From an uncultured Synergistales bacterium (lineage in GTDB: Bacteria; Synergistota; Synergistia; Synergistales; Aminobacteriaceae), in contig CALFXN010000381.1 of assembly GCA_937957815.1 (NCBI GenBank), forward strand, positions 1 through 5,491: a stretch of 5,491 bases of DNA. The letters run 5' to 3'. A model generated the notes under the pieces. It was not told where the DNA came from and ran no database searches. It saw nothing but the letters and a program-made list of their open reading frames with translations. The position numbers were made by a program, and so were the translations under genes. The first letter of the stretch is position 1; every line of letters begins with the position of its first letter. Shown in pieces: positions 1-5,361 of the stretch.

Positions 1-43
1 CCCCGGAGAATGACCCCAGAGAGACGGGTTTGTCTTTTCTAAA

Positions 44-391
44 TGGTGGAGGCGCGGGGAATTGAACCCCGGTCCGACAAGGGCCGATCATGGAAGCTCT
101 ACGGGTGTAGTTTCCGTTTTAATGTCGGACTCAGACTCCCGGAAACAGGATTCCTCGTCCCAAGCCCCCTGAGTCTTTTCCGCCGGATCGGAGACACCCC
201 CGACGAAGCATCCATCTTTTGTGACGCCGCTCACCGAGCCGATGGAAGGCCCGGCGGCAACGTGACCGCGCTAGGCGGCCAGAGCGTAATCGTTGTTGAC
301 GTTTGTTGGGTTCCCGCCGTTTATCGAGGTTGCGGGGTCCTCGACCCGCCCTTCCAGACCATCCGACTTGCCGTCGAAACCAGTCGCCCCC
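44..391 (-). ncRNA. ssrA: tmRNA (transfer-messenger RNA)
   Basis: This RNA rescues ribosomes stalled on broken mRNAs: it enters like alanyl-tRNA, then serves as template for a degradation tag. On the minus strand the 5' end reads GGGGGCGACTGGTTTCGACG, the standard tmRNA opening. The 3' end has a T-arm with loop TTCAATT closed by CGGGG/CCCCG, then CGCCTCC, A and an encoded CCA. The 5' GGGGGCG pairs with 3' CGCCTCC over 7 bp, with a G-U pair at the third position, the main identity signal for alanyl-tRNA synthetase. An internal tag reading frame ends in Ala-Leu-Ala-Ala. The length of 348 nt is typical of one-piece tmRNAs. It lies directly downstream of smpB, whose product is its obligate partner. 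No separate promoter is evident, so it is probably cut from a smpB-ssrA transcript. No clear terminator is visible in the 43 bases left of its 3' end. Confidence 0.97.
271..318 (-). other. tmRNA tag-peptide reading frame
   Basis: Reading back from the TAG stop (271-273) gives a proteolysis tag ending NNDYALAA. The C-terminal Ala-Leu-Ala-Ala is the typical degron seen by ClpXP-type proteases. The resume codon is probably GGC (316-318), because the bases before it, TAAAC, sit where UAGUC precedes the resume codon in E. coli. The tag would then be GGNPTNVNNDYALAA (15 residues). A start at the next codon, GGG, would give 14 residues. The stop and the last eight residues are certain by reading; the first residue is inferred. 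Confidence 0.85.
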
Positions 392-855
392 TATTCTCCC
401 CTGTTTCTTCTGCGGGCGGTCCGCTCAATCTCCCGCTTCACGTCCCGCTCGGCGATGTCATCGCGCTTGTCGTAGAGAGTCTTGCCCTTCGCGAGTGCGA
501 TTTCGACCTTCGCCCACCTGTTCTCCTTGATATAGACGGAAAGGGGAACAAGTGTAAGCCCCTTCTCCCGCACCTTGCTCTGAAGGCGGATAATCTCGCG
601 CTTCGACACAAGGAGCTTTCTGTCGCGTTCTGGTTCGTGGTTATAGTAGCTTCCCTTTTCGTACGGAGAAATATGGACTCCCGAAAGCCACAATTCGCCT
701 TTGTCGACGACGGCGTATCCGTCCTTCAGGTTCAACCTGCCGTCTCTGACCGACTTGATCTCCGTGCCGGTAAGGACAATGCCGCACTCGAAGGTTTCCA
801 GGATGAAATAATCATGGCGTGCTTTCCTGTTCTGCGCTACGACCTTGTGCGACAT
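391..855 (-). CDS. smpB: SsrA-binding protein SmpB
   Basis: SmpB binds the tRNA-like domain of tmRNA and escorts it to stalled ribosomes in the cytoplasm. The 154-residue product matches the family length (E. coli SmpB is 160). It starts with the conserved segment around NRKARHDY (9-16), followed by [16 protein letters not shown] (25-40), [11 protein letters not shown] (56-66) and [11 protein letters not shown] (72-82), the core that contacts RNA. The basic tail contains [16 protein letters not shown] (123-138) and ends in an Arg-rich stretch; this tail enters the mRNA channel. I chose ATG at 855 rather than GTG at 864: a Shine-Dalgarno-like AGGGTGA (861-867) is correctly spaced for 855 and overlaps the GTG, and the predicted transcript start near 866-868 would leave almost no leader for the GTG. 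The stop TAG (391-393) shares its final G with the first base of the tmRNA. Confidence 0.97.
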   Translation of the reverse strand: MSHKVVAQNRKARHDYFILETFECGIVLTGTEIKSVRDGRLNLKDGYAVVDKGELWLSGVHISPYEKGSYYNHEPERDRKLLVSKREIIRLQSKVREKGLTLVPLSVYIKENRWAKVEIALAKGKTLYDKRDDIAERDVKREIERTARRRNRGE

Positions 856-872
856 CCATCTCACCCTTCGTA

Positions 873-901
873 ACTATACGGCAATAGTCAGACTTAGTCA
901 A
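873..901 (-). promoter_or_regulatory. sigma-70-type promoter of smpB-ssrA
   Basis: On the minus strand TTGACT (896-901) and TATAGT (873-878) are separated by exactly 17 bp, both close to consensus. Transcription would start near 866-868, giving smpB a leader of only about 12-14 nt that holds little beyond the Shine-Dalgarno sequence. The -35 box abuts the upstream terminator's T tract. Confidence 0.8.
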
Positions 902-904
902 TAC

Positions 905-935
905 AAAAAGTCCGGTTCCGTCGAACCGGACTTTT
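905..935 (-). terminator. intrinsic terminator after tRNA-Pro
   Basis: Arms 906-918 and 923-935 form a perfect 13-bp stem with a CGTC loop (919-922). On the minus strand the stem ends in five T (905-909). It lies 10 bases past the tRNA CCA end and just before the smpB promoter, so it should end the tRNA transcript. The arms begin and end in A/T runs, so it could also act on plus-strand transcripts, which would read four T. Confidence 0.88.
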
Positions 936-945
936 ATACTGATTA

Positions 946-1023
<78 letters not shown>

Positions 1024-1033
1024 AACGGCGAAG

Positions 1034-1062
1034 ATTGTAGCATCCCATTCCGGTTCCGTCAA
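1034..1062 (-). promoter_or_regulatory. promoter of tRNA-Pro
   Basis: On the minus strand TTGACG (1057-1062) and TACAAT (1034-1039) are separated by 17 bp. A TG one base before the -10 box adds an extended -10 element. The start would fall near 1027, leaving a leader of about four bases before the tRNA, short enough for simple RNase P trimming. The -35 box is only 12 bp past the stop of the upstream gene. Confidence 0.8.
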
Positions 1063-1074
1063 ACGAAAGGTTCG

Positions 1075-1698
1075 CTAAACTTTTCGGTCCTCGTCGCTCG
1101 CGTTCGAAGCGCTTTCAGGGCCCTTCGCCGCATTTCTCCACGTCAACCTGTTCGACCCCGGCATCTCGGCGATCAGCGGGATTTCCGTCCATCCCCATGG
1201 GGTTACGAGCAGGAAACGGAACGCGACCCCTTGCTCCGAAAGCGCCCGGATATGAGCGGAATACCGGAGGATATCTCCGATGATGAAACTATCGCTGAGC
1301 ATCCACACGCGACGGCACACTCCCCGCGCGAAAAGCGAGGCATAATCGATTGCCATTCTGACGCTGTCCTCGAAATCCGACGGTCCGGCGTTGACTACGA
1401 CGACATCGGGCTTTCCCTGAGGACGTCTCGTATTCGGCAGGAGATCCGCATGCCGTTCGACCCATTCGAGTTGAGAAAACAGACGCTCTATATCGACTTC
1501 CATGGATCCTTCAAAAAGCGATGCGAGAGGATCCGCGTCGTGGACAAACTGATCGCTTCCAATGACATCCGCCATCCATCGCTGTATCACTTCGATCGTC
1601 CCAAGGACATAATCGGGATAATCCGCTCCGGACATGGCGGAGAGTATCTCTCCTACAGTCCACCGCTCCTTCTCACGATCGTTCCGAGCTCGCGTCAT
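1075..1698 (-). CDS. uncharacterised cytoplasmic protein, 207 residues, family not recognised
   Basis: I do not recognise this family. The gene is supported by a strong Shine-Dalgarno GGAGGT (1705-1710 on the minus strand) six bases before the ATG and by globular-looking composition. Residues 1-90 look helical, with Trp and acidic residues and conserved-looking segments such as WTVGEILSAMSGADYPDYV (13-31). Residues 97-175 alternate strand and helix: PDVVVVNAG (97-105), a helix with SVRMAIDYASLFARG, RVWMLSDSF (130-138), a helix, then FRFLLVTPWGWTEIPL (160-175). This suggests a Rossmann-like or other alpha/beta domain. The last 20 or so residues are polar and probably disordered. There is no signal peptide and no membrane segment. 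It is divergent from the isochorismatase gene and probably monocistronic. The 167-codon frame on the opposite strand lacks a comparable ribosome site and is taken to be a shadow. Confidence 0.8.
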   Translation of the reverse strand: MTRARNDREKERWTVGEILSAMSGADYPDYVLGTIEVIQRWMADVIGSDQFVHDADPLASLFEGSMEVDIERLFSQLEWVERHADLLPNTRRPQGKPDVVVVNAGPSDFEDSVRMAIDYASLFARGVCRRVWMLSDSFIIGDILRYSAHIRALSEQGVAFRFLLVTPWGWTEIPLIAEMPGSNRLTWRNAAKGPESASNASDEDRKV

Positions 1699-1727
1699 CT
1701 ATCTACCTCCGTACAATTCTCGTTTGA

Positions 1728-1755
1728 AGCATAGCATAAATTGTCCCGCTGTGAA
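1728..1755 (-). promoter_or_regulatory. candidate promoter of the 207-residue gene
   Basis: On the minus strand TTCACA (1750-1755) lies 16 bp before TATGCT (1728-1733), and a TG one base before it gives an extended -10 form. A second TATGCT overlaps at 1733-1738 but is too close to the -35. The start would be near 1721, leaving a leader of about 23 nt that contains the Shine-Dalgarno site. The match is only moderate. Confidence 0.4.
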
Positions 1756-1770
1756 GGGGTATATTACAAT
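1741..1770 (+). promoter_or_regulatory. candidate promoter of the hydrolase and malic-enzyme operon
   Basis: TTGTCC (1741-1746) and TACAAT (1765-1770) are separated by 18 bp. Transcription would begin near 1777, about 35 nt before the ATG at 1812. The element overlaps the oppositely directed candidate promoter, so simultaneous occupancy by two polymerases looks unlikely. Confidence 0.5.
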
Positions 1771-1811
1771 AGCCTCACAAAGTAACGCAATCTTTTTCCG
1801 GAGGTGTTCCG

Positions 1812-2366
1812 ATGACGCGCTTATTCAGAGCTTCGCAAACAGACGTCCAGATGCTTCTCGTCGATATCCAGGAACGTCTGCTTCCTTCGATCAGCGGCCA
1901 GGATTCCGTCCGAAAAAACGCACGTATCCTCTGTACCGTCGCGCGAGAGTTGAAGATACCGGTCAAGATAACAGAACAGTATCCGAAAGGGATCGGACCT
2001 ACAATACCGGATTTGAGGGACGTGACCGCCGGATGTCCCGTATTCGAAAAAAAACATTTTTCCTGTTGTGACGCTCCCGGCTTCGACGCCTTCTTCTTCG
2101 ATTCGACCCGCCCCGTAACCATTCTTTTCGGCATCGAATCGCACATCTGCATCCTCTCGACGCTCCTGGACATGCGGGAACGCGATCTTCCCGTCGTTCT
2201 CGCGGCGGACGCGTGCGGGAGCAGAGATCCCCTGCACGCCTCGCTCGCGCTTGAACAGGCCCGCTCGGCAGGAGCACTCGTACTTCCCGTCGAAAGCGTC
2301 GTTTACCGTCTGCTGGGCTGCGCCGGCACTTCTGAATTCAAGACACTGCTCCCGCTTTTCAAATAG
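1812..2366 (+). CDS. isochorismatase-family cysteine hydrolase
   Basis: The 184-residue product fits the isochorismatase-like hydrolase fold, a single cytoplasmic alpha/beta domain acting on amide or related bonds. The three expected catalytic positions are visible: Asp18 in LLVDIQERL (15-23), Lys80 (or Lys81) in FEKKHFSCC (78-86), and the nucleophile Cys113 in GIESHICIL (107-115), followed by the family motif AADACGSRDP (131-140). The length is usual for stand-alone members such as the ISOC/YcaC type. The substrate cannot be read from sequence; members include nicotinamidases, isochorismatases, ureidoacrylate hydrolases and many unknowns. It lacks the obvious extra metal-site region of nicotinamidases and has no siderophore genes nearby, so a true isochorismatase role is unlikely. 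The start is supported by GGAGGT (1800-1805), six bases before the ATG. The malic-enzyme gene follows after 11 bp, so the two are probably co-transcribed. Confidence 0.9.
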   Translation: MTRLFRASQTDVQMLLVDIQERLLPSISGQDSVRKNARILCTVARELKIPVKITEQYPKGIGPTIPDLRDVTAGCPVFEKKHFSCCDAPGFDAFFFDSTRPVTILFGIESHICILSTLLDMRERDLPVVLAADACGSRDPLHASLALEQARSAGALVLPVESVVYRLLGCAGTSEFKTLLPLFK

Positions 2367-2377
2367 CCGGGGATCCC

Positions 2378-3625
2378 ATGAATACGATCGACAGAAACGC
2401 CGCGCTGGAGGCGCACCGGAAAGCACACGGCAAAATTCGGATCTACCCCACGATGAATATCCGGAACGAACGTGACATCGGCATCGCATACGTTCTCGGG
2501 GGAGCCTTTGCCGCAAAAGAGATCGAGAACGACCGCTCGATGTCTTACGAACTCACGGGACGCGGCAACCGGATAGCCCTCGTTTCCGACGGTTCGGCCG
2601 TTCTCGGACTCGGCAGAATCGGAGCCGACGCAGCCCTCCCCGTCATGGAGGGAAAGTGCCTGTTGTTCAAGACGTTCGGGGATGTCAACGCCATACCGCT
2701 GTGCGTCAACGCGAAAAGCGACGACGATATCGTCAGGTTCGCGGAAATGGTCGCGCCGACATTCGGCGCCATAAACATCGAGGACGTGTCGTCCCCTGCC
2801 ACGTTTATCGTCGTGCGCGAATTACAGAAGCGCCTCAACATACCGGTCTTTTCCGACGATCAGCATGGTTCCGCAGTCGTCGTCCTCGCGGCGCTGACAA
2901 ACGCGCTCGAAGTCGTCGGAAAGAAGCTCTCCGACGTCCGAATCGTCGTTTTCGGCGCCGGGGCCGCAGGAATCGCCGTTGCGGATCTTCTCACCGAAGC
3001 CGGGGCCGGAAACGTCGTGGTTCTCAACAGCGCCGGGATTCTTTCGCCGGGGAATCGTTCGATGAACGTCGTTCAGAAAGAAATCGCGGAACGGACGAAT
3101 CCGGAACGACTTTCCGGTTCCGTCGACGTCGCCCTTCCGGGAGCCGATGTCCTTATAGGTCTGTCGAGCCGCGGACACATCGAACCGGAACAACTCCGGA
3201 ATATGAACGCGGGGGCGATTTTCTTCGCGCTGTCCATGCCGCAGGCGGAGATGCAGGAAGAGGAAGCCCTTCGCTCCGGCATCGTCGTTTATGCCGCCGG
3301 ACTCTCCGGCTCGGCCAATGCGATGCCGAACCTCCACGTCTACCCCGGGCTCGTCAGAGGACTTCTCGACGTTCGCGCGCGCGGGATCGACAACAAAATC
3401 CTCCTGGCAGCGGCAAAGGCCCTTTCTGAAATCGTCGACCGGCGCAGGTTGACGGAACGACATATCATTCCGGATCTCTTCTCCGACGAGGTCGCTCCCA
3501 GGATCGCCGAGGCCGTCGCACAGGCGGCGATCAGGCAGGGACTCGCGGACCATCCGCTCCCGCCGAAGAAGGTGTACGACGACACGTGGCAGCGACTGTA
3601 CGGCGGTATCATGGAGCTGGTCTGA
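2378..3625 (+). CDS. malic enzyme homologue (NAD(P)-dependent malate dehydrogenase, decarboxylating), divergent
   Basis: The 415-residue product aligns by eye along its whole length with the short bacterial malic enzymes, which convert malate to pyruvate, CO2 and NAD(P)H. The N-terminal malic domain shows Tyr38 (the usual acid/base position), SDGSAVLGLGRIG (70-82), Lys93 in MEGKCLLFK (90-98), and the metal ligands Glu135-Asp136 and Asp160-Asp161 (VFSDDQHG). The NAD(P) domain has GAGAAG at 193-198 and the family tail PGLVRGLLDVRARGI (323-337) and HIIPDLFSDEVAP (362-374). Several hallmark sites differ: YTPGVA is YVLGGA (38-43), the acidic residue after the second strand is Asn217, ANP is SMP (286-288), and the GRSDxPNQ loop is GLSGSANAMPN (308-318). 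There is no phosphotransacetylase extension as in MaeB. The ribosome site GGGGAT before the ATG is modest. The assignment to the superfamily is firm; activity on malate is uncertain. Confidence 0.9.
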   Translation: MNTIDRNAALEAHRKAHGKIRIYPTMNIRNERDIGIAYVLGGAFAAKEIENDRSMSYELTGRGNRIALVSDGSAVLGLGRIGADAALPVMEGKCLLFKTFGDVNAIPLCVNAKSDDDIVRFAEMVAPTFGAINIEDVSSPATFIVVRELQKRLNIPVFSDDQHGSAVVVLAALTNALEVVGKKLSDVRIVVFGAGAAGIAVADLLTEAGAGNVVVLNSAGILSPGNRSMNVVQKEIAERTNPERLSGSVDVALPGADVLIGLSSRGHIEPEQLRNMNAGAIFFALSMPQAEMQEEEALRSGIVVYAAGLSGSANAMPNLHVYPGLVRGLLDVRARGIDNKILLAAAKALSEIVDRRRLTERHIIPDLFSDEVAPRIAEAVAQAAIRQGLADHPLPPKKVYDDTWQRLYGGIMELV

Positions 3626-3660
3626 CGAGGGGCGGCCTTCGCCGCCTCCGTCAGACCAGC
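3616..3660. terminator. long inverted repeat at convergent gene ends, possible bidirectional terminator
   Basis: Arms 3616-3627 and 3649-3660 pair over 12 bp. The stem continues for 8 more (3629-3636 with 3641-3648, including one G-U pair) past a single bulged A (3628), capped by loop CTTC. Each arm contains the end of one of the two converging genes: Leu-Val-TGA on both strands. Neither side has a T tract, so this is not a classical intrinsic terminator. It could still block readthrough or stabilise the 3' ends of both messages. Confidence 0.6.
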
Positions 3661-4205
3661 GTTCTGAGACAAAGGAGGATCGTTCCGAAGAGCGTCACGA
3701 GAACCGAATATCGCTCGCTCTGAACAAGAACCGACAGACTGAAAGGACCGGTCCGTTCTCCCGCAGAAGGCAGATGAGGAAGAAACTTTGGTGTTTTGCT
3801 TCGATATCGGGCATACTCGTCCCCGAACGTATCGAGAAGAAATTTTTCCTCGAGCGGGACGATCCCGATCGCATACAGGAGATAGAAAACACCGGCATAA
3901 AACGGCGCGATTCCCCACCCGGCGATCGTCGCCCAACCGAGTCCGATGAAGAAGTTCCCGACATACAGAGGGTTCCGGCAGAACGCGTACGGTCCCCATG
4001 TGACAAGCTCCTCCGCCGATACCCTTTCCCCCCGGTATCTTCCGATCGTCCCGGCAGCCCAGAAACGAATCGCCTGTCCCGCGAGCACGGATACAATACC
4101 GATCGCGATTCCGGATGTCGTCGGCGACGCGATAAGCAGCGCGACGAAAAAGAACGCGGCCCAGATGGCGCCGCGAAGACGAAAAAGCTGTTTTCGAAAC
4201 CACAT
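3651..4205 (-). CDS. ICMT/PEMT-like integral membrane methyltransferase
   Basis: The 184-residue product belongs by motif to the isoprenylcysteine carboxyl methyltransferase / phospholipid methyltransferase group, membrane enzymes that use S-adenosylmethionine. The signature is LVTWGPYAFCRNPLYVGNF (67-85), in which GPY and RNPxY are typical, followed by the Glu-Glu and aromatic block PLEEKFLLDTFGDEYARYR (117-135), thought to help bind the cofactor. Hydrophobic segments lie near 12-28, 32-50, 84-115 and, after the usual family end at FLPHLP, an additional one at about 164-183. That last segment looks like a C-terminal extension carrying an extra membrane anchor. The substrate is unknown; bacterial members are rarely characterised and need not act on prenylated proteins. 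The ATG lies 6 bp past the stop of the upstream membrane gene, with AAGGA close before it, so translation is probably coupled. The stop codon lies in a hairpin shared with the convergent malic-enzyme gene. Confidence 0.88.
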   Translation of the reverse strand: MWFRKQLFRLRGAIWAAFFFVALLIASPTTSGIAIGIVSVLAGQAIRFWAAGTIGRYRGERVSAEELVTWGPYAFCRNPLYVGNFFIGLGWATIAGWGIAPFYAGVFYLLYAIGIVPLEEKFLLDTFGDEYARYRSKTPKFLPHLPSAGERTGPFSLSVLVQSERYSVLVTLFGTILLCLRTLV

Positions 4206-4211
4206 CAGTCC

Positions 4212-5258
4212 TTAGTCCCTGTCCTGATCCGAATCCGCCCGGTAGATCTCTTCGGAGATCCCCCATCCGAGAAGCCTGACTGCGACCGCGACGCCGACTG
4301 CAATTCCGATATACTCGGTGAAGAAACGCCACGAGAAGGCCATGATCCCCGCAAGGTTCCATGGAACCAAAAGACGGAAGAGGGCGGCTCCGCCACCTTC
4401 GGCGAAACCGCTGGCACCCGGAGTCGGGATGAAATACAGGACGAACAGGAAAACACCCTGAACGAGAAGCGTCTGGACGTAGTTGACCGGAAGTCCGATG
4501 GCCCAGACGAGGCAGGGAAGGACGGAGAAAAGAAAGAAGAGATAGAGTGCGGAAAGGCCGATCGCGAAAAGGAAAAACGGCAATCCGGACGTAAAAAACA
4601 TGTGAAAGTTATCGTTGTAGTTGTCGATCTCCCGGTTGATCCTTCTGATGATGGAAAGCACTTTCAGCGGCTTCACGACACCGAGACGCTTCAGCCGGAG
4701 GATCAGCATCTGGATCCACCGCTTGATCAGGCGCGGACGGACGATGCTCAGAATGACGAAAATCCATGATACGAGGACAAAAACGAGAACATACGAAAAA
4801 ATCCCTTTCAGGAAAAGGCTTCCCTCAAGAATCTCCGGCTCAAGAAAAACCGCGACCGGAACCGTCAATCCGAGAAACAGGAGCGTCATGAGCGTTCTCG
4901 TGAGGGTGATCGCGATTCCTTTGCCGATGGGAACCCGCTTTTTGTAGAGAACATACACTTGGAAAGGTCCCCCGCCGCTCTGCATCGGCGTTACGGCGCA
5001 GCCGAAATAGTGCAGGAACGTCAGCGTCATTCCAAGTCTGAAGGAAAGCCTTTCCCCAGCGGCGCGGCCGATCGCAATGAACCGGAATCCGTCGCATAAC
5101 CATGCGAGGATGATCGAGGCGAGAGCAAACAGAAGACCGAGCTTGTTCGCCGACATGAGACGCGAGACCGTCTGCTGGTCGACGCTCGTCGCCAGTACGA
5201 CGGCATTCACGCCGAACGCGAGCAGTACGAAGACAATCAGGCCCTTACGCAACGACAC
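4212..5258 (-). CDS. LPG-synthase transmembrane-domain protein (UPF0104/YbhN family)
   Basis: A 348-residue polytopic inner-membrane protein with about eight hydrophobic segments (near 5-24, 40-58, 76-92, 114-138, 152-172, 222-248, 258-277 and 302-330). It carries the two family signatures of the lysylphosphatidylglycerol synthase membrane domain: TPMQSGGGPFQVYVLYKK (90-107) and the PTPGASGFAEGGG loop (278-290). A basic cytoplasmic loop (175-212) separates the halves. In MprF this domain moves the modified lipid between leaflets; here the cytoplasmic aminoacyl-transferase domain is absent, so lipid transport is the likely role and lysyl transfer is not. The start is GTG at 5258, preceded by AGGA/GGGGGGAT; a TTG two codons in is a less likely alternative. 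It is the first gene of a two-gene operon with the membrane methyltransferase, which hints at a shared task on membrane lipids or other isoprenoid-type substrates. The lipid is not known. Confidence 0.9.
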   Translation of the reverse strand: MSLRKGLIVFVLLAFGVNAVVLATSVDQQTVSRLMSANKLGLLFALASIILAWLCDGFRFIAIGRAAGERLSFRLGMTLTFLHYFGCAVTPMQSGGGPFQVYVLYKKRVPIGKGIAITLTRTLMTLLFLGLTVPVAVFLEPEILEGSLFLKGIFSYVLVFVLVSWIFVILSIVRPRLIKRWIQMLILRLKRLGVVKPLKVLSIIRRINREIDNYNDNFHMFFTSGLPFFLFAIGLSALYLFFLFSVLPCLVWAIGLPVNYVQTLLVQGVFLFVLYFIPTPGASGFAEGGGAALFRLLVPWNLAGIMAFSWRFFTEYIGIAVGVAVAVRLLGWGISEEIYRADSDQDRD

Positions 5259-5328
5259 TTATCCTATCCCCCCAGAATCCCATTGAAGCGAATGTCGGTC
5301 GTCCGACCCTCTTTCCGGCACGCAAAAC

Positions 5329-5337
5329 ATTGTACCA
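5329..5337 (-). promoter_or_regulatory. extended -10 promoter for the membrane operon
   Basis: On the minus strand the TGG triplet (5335-5337) precedes TACAAT (5329-5334), a good extended -10 element. The -35 position 17 bp upstream is weak (TTTCGT), as is often tolerated with an extended -10. The start would be near 5322, giving a leader of about 64 nt before the GTG. That leader has a small 5-bp hairpin (GTCGG/CCGAC, 5294-5307). The site lies 25 bp past the stop of the upstream partial gene. Confidence 0.5.
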
Positions 5338-5361
5338 GACATCCAAAACGCACGAAAAAAG

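Noticed and set aside
1..43. Possible terminator downstream of the tmRNA
   Set aside because: Only a 4-bp pairing (ACCC/GGGT) is visible, without a T tract after it. The true end may lie outside the window.
392..440. Separate ssrA promoter inside the end of smpB
   Set aside because: No -35/-10 pair at a workable distance from position 391 was found; AGAATA just before the RNA is too close to the 5' end.
43..873. Long plus-strand open frame (276 codons) across the tmRNA and smpB
   Set aside because: It is antisense to two certain genes, ssrA and smpB, has no recognisable protein motif, and arises from the high-GC codon pattern of the opposite strand.
1064..1086. Hairpin at the end of the 207-residue gene (arms 1064-1072 and 1078-1086)
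   Set aside because: On the minus strand it has an A-C mismatch, low GC content and only three T after it, and it leads straight into the tRNA -35 box. It is too weak to call a terminator.
1231..1734. 167-codon plus-strand frame opposite the 207-residue gene
   Set aside because: It has no good ribosome site, a low-complexity charged product, and runs into the promoter spacer. The minus-strand gene has GGAGGT and a globular pattern.
3340..4362. 340-codon minus-strand frame overlapping the ends of three genes
   Set aside because: It spans the coding regions of the malic-enzyme homologue, the methyltransferase and part of the LPG-type gene in another frame; the product is Arg/Ser-rich with no motifs.
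3774..4769. 331-codon plus-strand frame opposite the membrane operon
   Set aside because: Its product is extremely rich in Asp, Glu, Lys and Arg, the usual result of reading opposite to hydrophobic membrane-protein codons.
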